This document shows positions 23,761-38,930 of a stretch of 64,000 nt of DNA, piece by piece. Position numbers and translations under genes: made by a program. The stretch's first letter is position 1. Each line of letters opens with the position of its first letter. The notes below the pieces were generated by a model. It did no database searches, was not told the origin of the DNA, and saw nothing but the letters and a program-made list of their open reading frames with translations. The stretch comes from Epiperipatus broadwayi (lineage: Eukaryota > Onychophora > Udeonychophora > Euonychophora > Peripatidae): assembly GCA_028023455.1 (NCBI GenBank), contig JAQFVV010012397.1, positions 4,912,888-4,976,887 of the forward strand, written 5' to 3'.

Positions 23761-24445
23761 GTATAATCACTTTGTTCATATTTATTCTCCCATAACTTCT
23801 TTATTTGTACCCTTTCTGCTTTCAAGCATTTACATTCAATCAACAGATGCCTAATATTTTCTATATCTTCCTTACACAATTTGCAAACTAAATCACTCAT
23901 ATTTTTCCATTTACATGTATATTCTCTTTGCTAAAGATCCCTTTCACGCCTTAAACAATAAGCTACTTTCCTTACTATTATTATAAATTAACTCACACCC
24001 AATGCTCCATTTACTTCTATATATATATTTAAACTCTTTTTGCTCTCCATACTAGTTCTCCATCTCTCCAACTCCCTATTCTTTATTAATGTATCTATTC
24101 TTTTATCCCATTCCTTATCACTATAACACTCAACAATCCTCCTAACACAATCATCCCACCTTTTACACAAGTATACTGATATAAATTCTTTATCCAAATC
24201 CTTTGCATATCTCATTACCTTTCTCACCCATCTTGTTGCCTGCCCTTTACTCATAACCCAATTAAATATTATTTTGGTTATTCTGTATCATTCATAAACT
24301 GCAACCTACCAAACATTTTCATTTTACTTTTTGCATTTCTCATATAAAAACTTGACCATCCCATTTTCCCTTAAATTGCCTCTTTTGCTGTCCATACCAC
24401 TGCATCTAATGCATGTCTTCCTACTTCCCTCTGCATGTAGATAGA
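23294..24445 (-). pseudogene. 3' end of a LINE ORF2 with C-terminal CCHC knuckle
   Basis: Reading minus from about 24,430: a frame with RHALDAVVWTAKEAI, then GKMGWSSFYMRNAKSKMK. Next comes an open segment (23,988-24,254) with RWVRKVMRYAKDLDKE and LERWRTSMESKKSL, then a frameshift. Last is an open segment (23,667-23,900) with VCKLCKEDIENIRHLLIEC. That C-x2-C-x8-H-x4-C knuckle after a GMGW-type segment is the usual C-terminus of a large group of non-LTR retrotransposons, where it aids target-primed reverse transcription. The polymerase core is missing (5' truncation). The minus-strand 3' end carries repeated ACATC units (TGATGTGATGTGATG on plus near 23,300), a LINE-type simple tail. The clade is not fixed. 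Confidence 0.75.
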
Positions 24446-27400
24446 GGTGACATCTATTTTTAATGCTGATATATGAAAATAAATATTTCATCAACACTTT
24501 AAATAAATAATCAATTAAAATAATATGACATGTTATTGTTAAAAAATTGATAGAGATTGATCCTTATATAGCAATAGATAGCTTTTAAAAGTTTAAAAAT
24601 CCTAGAGATCATTTCAACTTATTTCATACATTTACAAAAGCTTTAATTTAATTAATAAACATCGTGATTTAAGGTAGAAATCACAATTATTTATTGTTAA
24701 AGCAGTACGTTAATGAAATCACGTAATATTTAATTTAGTATTAACATATATTTATATCTAAATAATTTTTTTTTTTATAAAGTTAATATTTTACATCGTA
24801 GAAGTGTTAATAACATTTGCTTTCTCTTTTTGAAGATCAAGTAAGTATAAAAGCATTTTAATGTTATTTTTTAATTTCTAGAGAAATTTTTTATTGATTA
24901 TGTTGCTACAGAAAAAAAAATAGTATTTGTAAACAGTTTCAATTTTTTCTTAATCAATTTTTATTTGAGGTTGTTCAAGCTATTATTTAAAACAAACAAT
25001 GACTGTATTAATTTTTATATTGATACAGTTGTAGATAAACTCTCAATAAATTACTTTCACAAGATTTAATTTTGAATACAGAAATCGTTAATAGTATAGT
25101 TTTAATTAACGAAATTTGAATTAAACACTCTGCTAAATAAGTAAATATATTTTAGATATAAATATGCTTAGATACTTATAAATACATAAATATATACGTA
25201 AACAAGATCTTAAAAAAAATGTATCGCTACTTTATTATAAAATGCTACTATTTTATTATAAAATTGAACATAGTTTTTAAAGTATACTGCTGTTGTATAT
25301 CTAATTCTTTATACTATATATATATATATATATATAATATTATAAATCGATGTCTGTATTTCTTCGAAGTAATAATATACGTAATCTTATAATCAAATAT
25401 TAGAGAATACAGTAATCAAATTTTTTTGAAAAAGACAAAATACAATCGTCATTATATATATACAAATGTTTATCTACTTTAGCGAAATCATTTATTCGTT
25501 ATTTATTTATTTATATTTTATTTATGTGTGGATTAATTAAATAATTTATATAATGTTTATTGTTAAAGCATCCCAAATTATAAATAAATGTTTAAAAAAG
25601 AGAAGCATGCTATAATTTAGACTTTAATTTATACAAGTTAAGTTATAACAGTTGAGTATGTGAATTTGATTGAAATTATTAATTAGGACTTAATTGCCAA
25701 AAGCCTGTTATATTTAATCTTTATAAAGATCAAATGATTTACATTTTTTATTAATCTCTGGAAATTCTAAAATACTAACTGTAAATGTATGTACAGTTAT
25801 ATCAAGATTTGTATAAAAATAGGACTAGATAACATATTCTAGAATTCCTATAACAATGTTAAGTGTAATTACAATATGAAAAATGATATCAAAAAACGAT
25901 AATATACAATCAAAAAATAGCCAACATAAAATCAGAAGCTGTTAAAGTCAGGTATATTTCCTTTAAAAATCTACATTTGGCATTCGAATAATAAGTTGGA
26001 CTGCTAAAAGTTAAATAGAAAAGAGTCAAATGCCTTGAACCTTCCAATTTTTGTATATAAATTTGATGATTGTAATTTTACATGCAGTTGGAAGTTTGGT
26101 TGTCGTCATTTTAAAAGAATCCTATTTATCAACTATTCCAAAATTTTGGCAATGAATATTTCGTGAAATTCTTTCTTTAAGAAACTGCAAGATAAAAAAT
26201 TTATCCCATTATAAAATAGATTATTATAACATTGCTATACCAGAATTCTCTGGGAAAAATTGTTTATGGTTTTGAGAAATCAAATGACATTATAGAAGAC
26301 TGCATCATCTTGCAAATTATAAAGCCAAATTGACTTAGCATGAAGAAATAACTATCTAGAGCCAATTAGTTCATTAGTCATGTCAAGCTTTGCAATTGCA
26401 GGATTTTGAACCAAGAATTCTTTTATACAAAATATTTTAAAAAGACATTTTCCAAAATTTAATAAAACGACGTGTTATTATCATTTTTTTTTTTTTTATT
26501 GTGCATGCATTTTTTTCTTTGTTCTAGAATTTTCGAATAATATTTAACAAATTTAGTAATATTATTACTTTAATTTGTTGAAAATTAATTTAAAAATTAA
26601 CTTTGTGTTCCTTATTGATCATATTCTTTAAAATGTTTTTATTTGAAAAGCAACTGGAAACCTTAAACTTGGAAATGCACATACATTATAATCACATATT
26701 TGAATGATTAAATAGTTAGCACATATTACATTATTTGTTTCAGCTAATGGGAAGAAACTAAATGATTTTATTACTATATATAACTTAAAATTATAATATC
26801 TTTTCGTTTGTCACTTACCCAAAACTTTATTTTCGAATTCTATGAAAGGCTTTTAAATAACATTTATTTATAAAACATTTGTACAGTTTTGTTAGTTGAA
26901 TGCTATAAAGTAATCAGAGCTGTTTAAATTATTAATGGCATTTGTTTGTTATTCTTTATCAATGATGTAAATAAAAGTTTGGTGTTTTTTCATAAGTTCA
27001 TAGTAGTTATTTTATACAGTCAGTCAATTCCCTGAGATCATTAATAATTTTCATTTTTAAGTATATTTGAAGTTAATAAAATACTCTTTAACTTTAGTTA
27101 TACGTTTTTAATGCAGAATCTCATTTTTCGTCAATATTTACGATTGATTTTATAGATTTTATAAACAGGAGTTTCATGCATTTAAATTTAGATAGAATAT
27201 CAAAAGAGTCTCAATGTGTGAGATCATACTATTGAAAACTGGCACCTGAACTTAAAGGACATCCCTATTACCCATCTGTACAGTTATAATATGTATGTAT
27301 AAATAGTGTTATTAACTATAGATTACAAACATAATATACGATTATTATCAGATAGTATGTCACATATGTCACAGACATTTCATGATTGCAGGCTATTTAT

Positions 27401-27544
27401 TTTTGAAGCATGGTTATTTATTATTATTGTAATCATCAGAAACAATGGTTATTTATCATTATCATTAGAAACAGTCCTTCACAAATGAGTTAGACTATTC
27501 TAAGAAAAGAAATGTACTAGAAATGACCTAAAGATTTGTGTTGA
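24446..27544. other. AT-rich DNA, no gene seen
   Basis: Three kilobases without a recognisable coding region or repeat family apart from a short (TA)n tract near 25,314-25,336. Confidence 0.6.
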
Positions 27545-27908
27545 TTGTATATTATATGTGATAATATATTGGACTATTCCATCTTCTATCAGTAAATGTT
27601 GAATGTATAAAAAATTTTAAACTTTATTTAAACTTTTCAAATGCAAACAACTTATTAGTAATAACACACAAATAGGGAACACAGGTTAGTAATTACACAT
27701 CATTTTGAGTAGTATTATTTTCCACTTCTTCTTTAGGTGTTTCTGGCCTGATCAGTGACAGTATTGCATACGTATTGAAATTACACCTTTAGATTCACAA
27801 ATAATGAATTTAAGCAAATGCTCTAACAAACAGCTATTCTGTTAAAGGCAACAGATAGAAATTTTATATATTTATATATGAGGATTAATTGAAATTCTCC
27901 TGAGTCCT

Positions 27909-28480
27909 TCAATTTTTTATTATTTTTTTAAGAACAAGGTTAATTGGAAGCTTCCATACATTGTGCATTGTTATATTAGCTTGACTTATAAGATTATTTG
28001 CCTTTATCATATGAGCAGCTTTTTTGAATTTTTTTCTTTGCATCTTTTCCTTTCTATCCAATATTTTTATGTTTTTCCAATTGAACATAAAGTCATTAGT
28101 ATATACATGGTTTGCTACTGCAGACATATGTACCATTTCTCTTTTAATCATTACTTTGTGTTCTTTCAATCACTGTTCAACAGGACAGCAGATCTTACCA
28201 ATATATTTTCTTCCACATTCACATGGTATTTCATAGATGCATTTTTGTTCTTCAACATTTACAAATTAAACTTGATAGAAATAAGAATACCTTGAAGTGA
28301 TGTATGTCTTTGGAAAGCTGTTCTAACATTATACTGACTGCAGATTTTCTTTAATTCGTCTGCCATTTTTGGTATGTATGGATACACTATGAAAACAGTA
28401 ATTGATTTTTTCTTTGGTGTCTCTTAGTTTTCTGTTAATGGTTTGCTTGATGACTGCTGATGGATAACCATTCAGCATGA
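27909..28480 (-). pseudogene. Penelope-like reverse transcriptase C-terminus and GIY-YIG domain, left arm
   Basis: Read on minus from about 28,480: NGYPSAVIKQTINRK, then a segment ending MADELKKICSQYNVRTAF, then YEIPCECGRKYIGK at the start of GIY-YIG. After one stop, an 86-codon open frame (27,909-28,169) reads KEHKVMIKRE, SAVANHVYTND, FNWKNIKILDRKEK and FKKAAHMIK. The CxC-x3-YIG, LKEHK, H and NWKNIKILDR order is diagnostic of the Penelope endonuclease domain. Frameshifts and a stop make it non-functional. Confidence 0.75.
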
Positions 28481-28508
28481 AAGTTTTTTCAGAAACCACA
28501 TTTGAAAA

Positions 28509-29090
28509 ATGAAAAGATTTACATATAACAAACTCTCACAAAGAATAGGTATCTATCAGTGGTCATCAAGAAAACCTTTAATAGACAACAAAAAGACACC
28601 AAAAGAAAAAAAACAATTATGGTTGTGCAGTGTATTTATGCATACCAGGAATCACAGACAAATTAAAGAAAATCTCCAGTCAATATTACATTAGAACTGG
28701 CTTTCTAAAGTCATAACCCACTTTGAGAAATTGTTACTTTTACCAAGCCTAAACTGGAAAAGCTGAAGAACAAAAATGCATCTATAAAATACCATGTAAA
28801 TGTGGAAAAAGTATATTGGTGAGACCTGCCACCTTGTTGAAAGGGATTGAAAGATCACAAACTAATGGTTAAAAGAAAGAACAGTTGCATCTGCAGTAGC
28901 AGACCATGTATGTACTAATGATGTTTAATTGGTAAAATACAAAAATATTGGATAGAGAGGAAAAGGTGCAAAGAAAAAAATTCAAGGAAGATAACAATGT
29001 CAAAAAATCCTATAAGACAACCCAGTGTTGCAATAATAATGTATAGAATCCTCTAATTAAATTTGCTCTTAGGAAAAAATAATAAAGAAA
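28509..29090 (+). pseudogene. Penelope-like reverse transcriptase C-terminus and GIY-YIG domain, right arm
   Basis: Plus-strand counterpart of the left arm. It is open for 61 codons (28,509-28,694) with QRIGIYQWSSRKPL and HRQIKENLQSI, then reaches YKIPCKCGKS at about 28,780. A frameshift breaks the YIG motif (YKIPCKCGK is in one frame, TCHLVERD-like residues in the next). Further frameshifts interrupt the HK, SAVADHV and NIGxxRK parts. More decayed than the left arm. Confidence 0.7.
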
Positions 29091-29162
29091 ATGAAGGACT
29101 CGGGAGGATTTAAACCAATCCTCATATATAAATATATGAAATTTCTACCATATATTGCCTTT

Positions 29163-29240
29163 GACAGAATAGCTCACTTAGAGTGTTTGCCTTCAATTTG
29201 ATATTTGAGAATCAGAAGGTGTGAGTTTGATTCCTATGCT
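29163..29240 (+). other. tRNA-like (SINE-type) head in the right Penelope arm
   Basis: TAGCTCACTTAGAG at about 29,170 resembles a pol III A box, and AGTTTGATTCC at 29,224-29,234 resembles a B box (GGTTCGANTCC) with two mismatches, at tRNA-like spacing. The left arm has a diverged counterpart near 27,770-27,848 on minus. Either a SINE inserted before the inversion, or this Penelope family carries a tRNA-like 3' segment. It does not look like a functional tRNA. Confidence 0.45.
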
Positions 29241-29440
29241 AATATTGTTAAGGGTCAAGCCAGTAACATCTACTCAAAACATTGTGTCATTCATAACCAG
29301 TGCTGCCTCCTTGTGTGTTATTACTAACAAATTGTTTGTATTTGGAAAGTTTAAAAAAGTTTAAAATTTTCTATACATTTAATATTTACTGATAGATGAT
29401 GGAAATAGTCCAATATATCACATATACTAGAAATGAATTT

Positions 29441-30039
29441 TGCAGTGATTTATACAAAGCAATCCATGAAACATAAATATCTCGGCATATAGAAGACACA
29501 TTCTGCTTGTTTGATATTTTGCTATGACATCATATTTTCTTTAGTAATCTGTTTTTCTAAAAGGCTTTAATATTTTGTTTAACTGTAGTTCTTCATTGTA
29601 TATTATCTGCAGCCACATTTTCCCAATAAAACCAATCAATCATTAAAGGGATATGTTTCTTCTGCAAAATTCAATGCTTTTTTATGGAGTCCTATACACA
29701 TGTTTATTCTAATAAATATATAATTTTACAATACTATACCCCTAATGTATTTCATCAAGCAGTCTAAATATTATACGGATTGTTCTTATGATGTTGACAT
29801 TATATTTTAGAATTTTATGAACAACTTTAATTAAATTTTTTTTTAAATATCTTCTGTTCTGTTGTTATGAAATAGTATGAAAATAAAAAAAAGTTGAAGC
29901 TAAAATACATTTTCCTGTTTAACATCAGTTTTTCTTTTAAATGATTTATATTTATCTAACTATAGTATTAACACTTCGTCATTCGTTTTTGACACTGTAT
30001 TTACATTTTCTTGAAAACAAAAATCATGTTTATATTATT
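29441..30039. other. AT-rich DNA, no clear feature
   Basis: It may include decayed continuation of the LINE relic on its right, but no motif is readable. Confidence 0.4.
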
Positions 30040-30390
30040 GTTTCTCTAAATTCCTTGTCACATCTCAGTTTCCCATTCATCTATCACTGAAAGCAACCTA
30101 TTCAAAAAATCCATGAAAGTATGTTTTTTGGTGTAAATAATGATGATATTCCACATTAATTTTTAAAATCTTGTCTATTCTTTGTATTTTTAAAAACTAG
30201 GATAATAGAAGTATCCTTAAAGTTAGACAGCAGAACTTTATGAGTTTATATTTTTGAAGCTAACATATCAGCACTATGTTTTAAAACTTCTCCAAGTATC
30301 TAATTAAATTCTGAAGTCTTTGTATTTTTAAAATTACAAAGAGCTATTTTCATTTCAGAAAGCTGAATATCTGTATCGGAATATAAATGG
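30040..30390 (-). pseudogene. LINE reverse-transcriptase N-terminal relic
   Basis: The minus frame reads SEMKIALCNFKNTKTSEFN, then GEVLKHSADMLASKI, NFKDTSIILVFKNTKNRQDF and CGISSLFTPKNILSWIF. This matches, in order, the first conserved blocks of a non-LTR reverse transcriptase: K-x2-K(S)-x-G-x-D, AEVLK, FKDASIIPIFKNKGNRQD and YRGISLL. Four in-frame stops and missing residues mark it as dead. The catalytic FADD region is not seen downstream. Confidence 0.7.
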
Positions 30391-30751
30391 ATAGATTAAT
30401 TGGACACCTCATTAAAGGTCATCATTTCAATTCTTACACATTATTCCACTAAGTATGCTTTTAATAATAATTCAAGGACTTCTGTTATCAGTCAGTCAAT
30501 GGCAAGCTATCATTGATGATTATTTGATCATTGTATTAATGACTAATTAGCCCAAATTGTCTTCAGCCACAATACTCAACATGTATATATAAACCGAAAC
30601 TTAGCAATAGATTTGATTCTGGTTCTATAGTTTATAAATGCAGGAAGTCAAATATTTTTCTCTATGGATTTAAAATATAGACTAACAAAAAAATAAAGAG
30701 TAATAAATGTATACTGAATTTATTTTTAATATAACTTTAATATAAAGTTAA

Positions 30752-30795
<44 letters not shown>

Positions 30796-31734
30796 TTAAC
30801 ACATTAACCCATATATATATATATATATATATATGGGTTAGTAAAACATAATATAGTATTCCATCCTTACCCATGAATGCAATTAAAATTTAAAAAAAAT
30901 ATTACTTTTTTTTTGCATTTTAATTATTTTAGTCACAAAGCATATAACAAAATATACATATAAAATCAGTTTCTCCATAAGTGATTGTAATATGTAAATT
31001 CAAACATTAATGTTTATGCTTCTACTATAGAATAAATATATATTTTTAATTTTTAACAAATGCATTTAAGTATTATGCATCACAATCATGGTTGTAATAT
31101 ATAGAATTAAAACACATTTGCTAAAAAGTAAATTTTATTTATTCTACAGTAGAAATATAAGCATTGCCATTAGAACTTTAATATAACACTCATACATATG
31201 TATGTTATACATATTTTTAACAATCATGTACATGTATATCCCAACTTATACATTATGATTGTATATAATAAAGTTTACAATTATTCTTTAATTTTAGTAT
31301 CTGCAATATGTTTAGAAACCAAATACTTGTGGAATCTATTGTAATTGCTAACCTCACAAAAATGATTATTAATGATTGAAAGTGAATTGTTTCAATGATA
31401 GCAGTAATATAAGAATGAATTCAAATAAAGTGAAAAGTTGTAAATAGGTTATTTATTGATAATTCATAAAAAAGTTTGAATAATAGAAGTAAAAGAGTTA
31501 GACTTTTACCCATGGACCTTGATCCCCGAAATTTGTCATCCTATAGGTGCACCCAAACATGCAGAGCAGTAAATAAAAAGAATGGCAGTATGATATTAGG
31601 ATAAATGTGGTAACTTGGGTCAACTAAAGAGACAAGATTCATGTCAAAGTACATTTTGGGAGTTGTTTGTACATTCCTATGTCTGTAACTCTATCATAAA
31701 AAACTATATTATACTTACATTGTTTGAAATAAAC
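30391..31734. other. AT-rich DNA, no gene seen
   Basis: Nothing recognised except the compound AT palindrome at 30,748-30,840. Confidence 0.5.
30748..30840. repeat. Two adjoining AT-filled inverted repeats
   Basis: TTAATGTGTGTGTATAT meets its inverse ATATACACACACATTAA across an AT tract. A second tract bounded by TAACCCATAT and ATATGGGTTA follows directly. Confidence 0.9.
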
Positions 31735-32030
31735 TAAAGATCAGCCTTTCAAGCTAACATGCATGTGCTTTTTATGAATGTTAATACTAATAAATGAATA
31801 CGTTCATTTCCAACACAAGATAAAGTCTTTGTGAACGAATAAATGAATCCACTTATTCATTCAACCCAAATGCTTATCTATGGGCAAATCTTAAGTACTG
31901 GATATGAAAGCATGAGGATAAATCAATCACTTTAAATTACTGTTTACTATGTCCAACTAAATGATGTCAACAAAATTATCTAGAATTTATGAAACATCAC
32001 TCTTTAATGAAACTAAACATATCTAATTAC
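31735..32030 (+). repeat. Dispersed repeat B, copy 1
   Basis: About 295 bp that recur in the same orientation at 54,748-55,042. Shared landmarks in order are AAAGATCAGCCTTT, GCTTTTTATGA, AATGAATCCACTTATTC, GGGCAAATCTTAAGTACTG, GAAAGCATGAGGATA and AATTATCTAGAATTTA. No coding frame, inverted ends or tRNA-like head is seen, so its class is unknown. Confidence 0.85.
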
Positions 32031-32434
32031 TTTTTTTTTACTATCAAGTTATATAGATATAAAAAGAAGAAATGAATAAATATTTAAATATTTTGAAAGT
32101 AACTAAAAACAGATGATGAAGTTAAAATGGTAGGTAAGAAAGAAAACTCACAAATAAATAATGTAATACTTTAGAAATGTCAAAAATTTTTTGGTCTGGA
32201 TTGAAATACTTTATTATTAACAATGGTACATGAATTACAATATATAAAGAAAAATCTAAAGTTAATACTATTGAATAAATTTAACAAAATTAGTTACTAT
32301 CAAGTATGATTCCTTTTTTTTGAACTAATGCAGTAATATTTATGATATTTGATGTTTTGTCACAATTTGTGGATGATAGTTAATTGTATAAATAAGAATT
32401 TTTAACAAGGAAATATGTGTATGTTTGTCTTAAG

Positions 32435-32534
<100 letters not shown>

Positions 32535-33058
32535 AGAACATGCATCTATAATGCATCTATTAGTAATATAGTATAAATATTTAAAAATTGTAAATAAAAC
32601 AAGTTCAACAAATATCCTAGCTTTAATTTTTAAAAAAAAAAAATACATTGAATTATTAATTGGAAAGAAGAAAAAGCTTCAACTAATAAGATAATTTGTA
32701 TTTAAAACAGGAAAATAAATCAGGGAGAAAATACATTGACAAAGAAAATTTTTACATTCAGGATCTTAAAACAAGGTACTTCAACTTAAATAATTATTTT
32801 TAATTGGTTCAGATAACTGAAATATTATTAATGAAAGAAAATCATTTTAAGGCAGTTAACTTCTAAACTATATAGTTGAATTTACTAATTATTTATTTAT
32901 CTTCAGAAATAATATTATTACTAGTTTTTATTTTTTTGTTGTGCTACATCTCAATTTTGAACATTGTTTTAAACATATGCATTTTTCTTTTTTTAAAAAA
33001 CAGATTCTATAAATTTTTTATATTTTAAACTCACAATACAATATATGCTAAATATAAT

Positions 33059-33232
<174 letters not shown>

Positions 33233-33847
33233 TGTATTTATAAATTAATTTATAGATGTATTAAGAATTGTTCAAGAAGAGTTACCATCCTTAACAAATG
33301 GTCTATATTCTAAATTCAAAATCATATAAAATTAAAATTGTATAAATAAACTTAATTTTTGAAAAATGAAGTAAGAATAAATTTTTACATTATCAAATAT
33401 ATGTATATATTTTTATATATTTTACATTCTTAAATGCTATTTATATTTTTTTTACATTTTGTTGGTTTCATAATCTCTAAATCCTGGTGCCATAAAACAT
33501 TGCCTGTTTTTCTCTAAGTATAAAATACCCCTGAGGTATTTTTATTTATGGAATTATAAATATTATTTTTTCATATGAGAATACAAATTTAAGCATAGAG
33601 TGATTGTTATAGAAAAGTATAGAAAAAATAAAAAATTATCTTAATAATTAGTTAGTGTTTAATCTTTTTGAGAAAGCAACAAGAGAACAAAAATATAATA
33701 AAAAACATCATAAAATATTATTATAAATATGTAGCATATAAAATATTTATTTCCTAATATTTATATATATGGAAATAATAATTATCTTAACTAACAAAAG
33801 AAAATAAAGAAAAAACAATAAAAACACAATTACTTCTATACATAGGC

Positions 33848-33950
33848 ACTAATATTTCAACCAGAAGATCTGGCTTTTATCAGAAATTACAGCAAAATGA
33901 CAAATTTGCTGTAATTTCTGATCCAAATCAGACTTTTAACTGAAATGTTG
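33848..33950. mobile_element. Small hairpin MITE-like element
   Basis: A perfect central stem (ATCAGAAATTACAGCAAA with its complement around a short loop near 33,896) is extended by imperfect outer arms starting ATTTCAACCAGA and ending CTGAAAT. It directly abuts the (AT)n tract on its right. Confidence 0.55.
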
Positions 33951-33955
33951 ATGGC

Positions 33956-37960
<4,005 letters not shown>

Positions 37961-38800
37961 TGTTGGGAACAGACATAAAATCCCTTTCCTTCTCTCAGTG
38001 TTTAGAGTGATTCCCTATAGTAAATTCATATCCAAATTCAACTTAACATATTTGGGATCATATCCATTACAATGTAATTGCTTATAAGTGCACCTCTTGA
38101 CAGATCTAGACCTTGAGAAAGAGCAGTTCGAATATTAATCTAAGAGTTAGTTTGGAAGTCAAGTAGCATATTATAATAAAATTGTTATACTATTATTAAA
38201 ATAGGGATCAGGAATTGATAGTTGATCGAAAGATATAAGTGCGTTAGAGAAATAAGATTAGAGATTCTCAGATTAGAGAACATAACACAGACATTCCATG
38301 TTATATAATTGTAGCTATTGAAAGTGATAGATGCTGAGAATGAAAAATAAAGTATTGGAATTAAATGGGGAGGATTTATTTGTGATAATTTTTATCTAGT
38401 ATTAAATTAAATAATAATTTATATTGTGACCATAAATTAGGAGTTCTCTGCATCGATTACTGATTTATTTCCAGTCATATATAAATGAGAACTGTATATA
38501 GTATTTTCTGTAGTTACCACTCGAGATCAGATATTTATAATAAAGTTGTGGAAGAAAGTTGCCTCATTATTATGAGTTTTATAATAAATTTATCATGAAA
38601 GATTTGCATGACTAATGCTAAGTTTGAAATTAAGACCACATAGATTGATTGGTTTTATCAATATTATTGTTATTATTATTATTTTTTTTAAGAGACAATT
38701 TAATTACTTTCTCCAGTATCTTCTATAGTCCTAAATATGGTTAAAGATGATGATCTCTGGTGGGCATTACAATTTATAGCTGCAATTTGGTGCCCCGGGT
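37961..38800 (+). mobile_element. Candidate BEL/Pao-type LTR plus primer-binding site
   Basis: A block starting TGTTGGGAACAG at 37,961 and ending GCA at 38,784 is directly followed by ATTTGGTGCCCCGGGT (38,785-38,800). TGTTGGGA at the LTR tip and TTTGGTGCC...CCCGGG just inside are what I expect of BEL/Pao elements; the spacer between GCC and CCGGG looks deleted. A poly(A) signal AATAAAG lies near 38,540, followed by GTGG and a T-rich stretch, in a plausible R region. No second LTR, gag or pol is in the window. The assignment rests on tip and primer-site pattern only. Confidence 0.4.
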
Positions 38801-38930
38801 ATATTTGATCCTAAAGTTAGTATAAAATTCAATTGACTAGCTACTTGAAATAAATGAGAGTTTATTGAGATTAAATAAGTGAAAGATTGCGCTGAGAAAG
38901 TTGAGGTTACAATATATATATATATACACA

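Larger units (their letters stand above)
27545..29440. mobile_element. Head-to-head palindrome of two Penelope-like 3' halves
   Basis: The left half (27,545 to about 28,500) is an imperfect inverted copy of the right half (about 28,505 to 29,440). Both run outward through the end of a reverse-transcriptase-linked segment, a GIY-YIG domain, a 3' UTR, a tRNA-like stretch and a shared tail around GGAATAGTCCAATATAT on the left and ATAGTCCAATATATCAC on the right. The arms meet with essentially no spacer at a point inside coding sequence. Penelope elements are known for partial copies in tandem or inverted arrangement, and this fits. The left arm has the better-kept reading frame. Confidence 0.8.
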
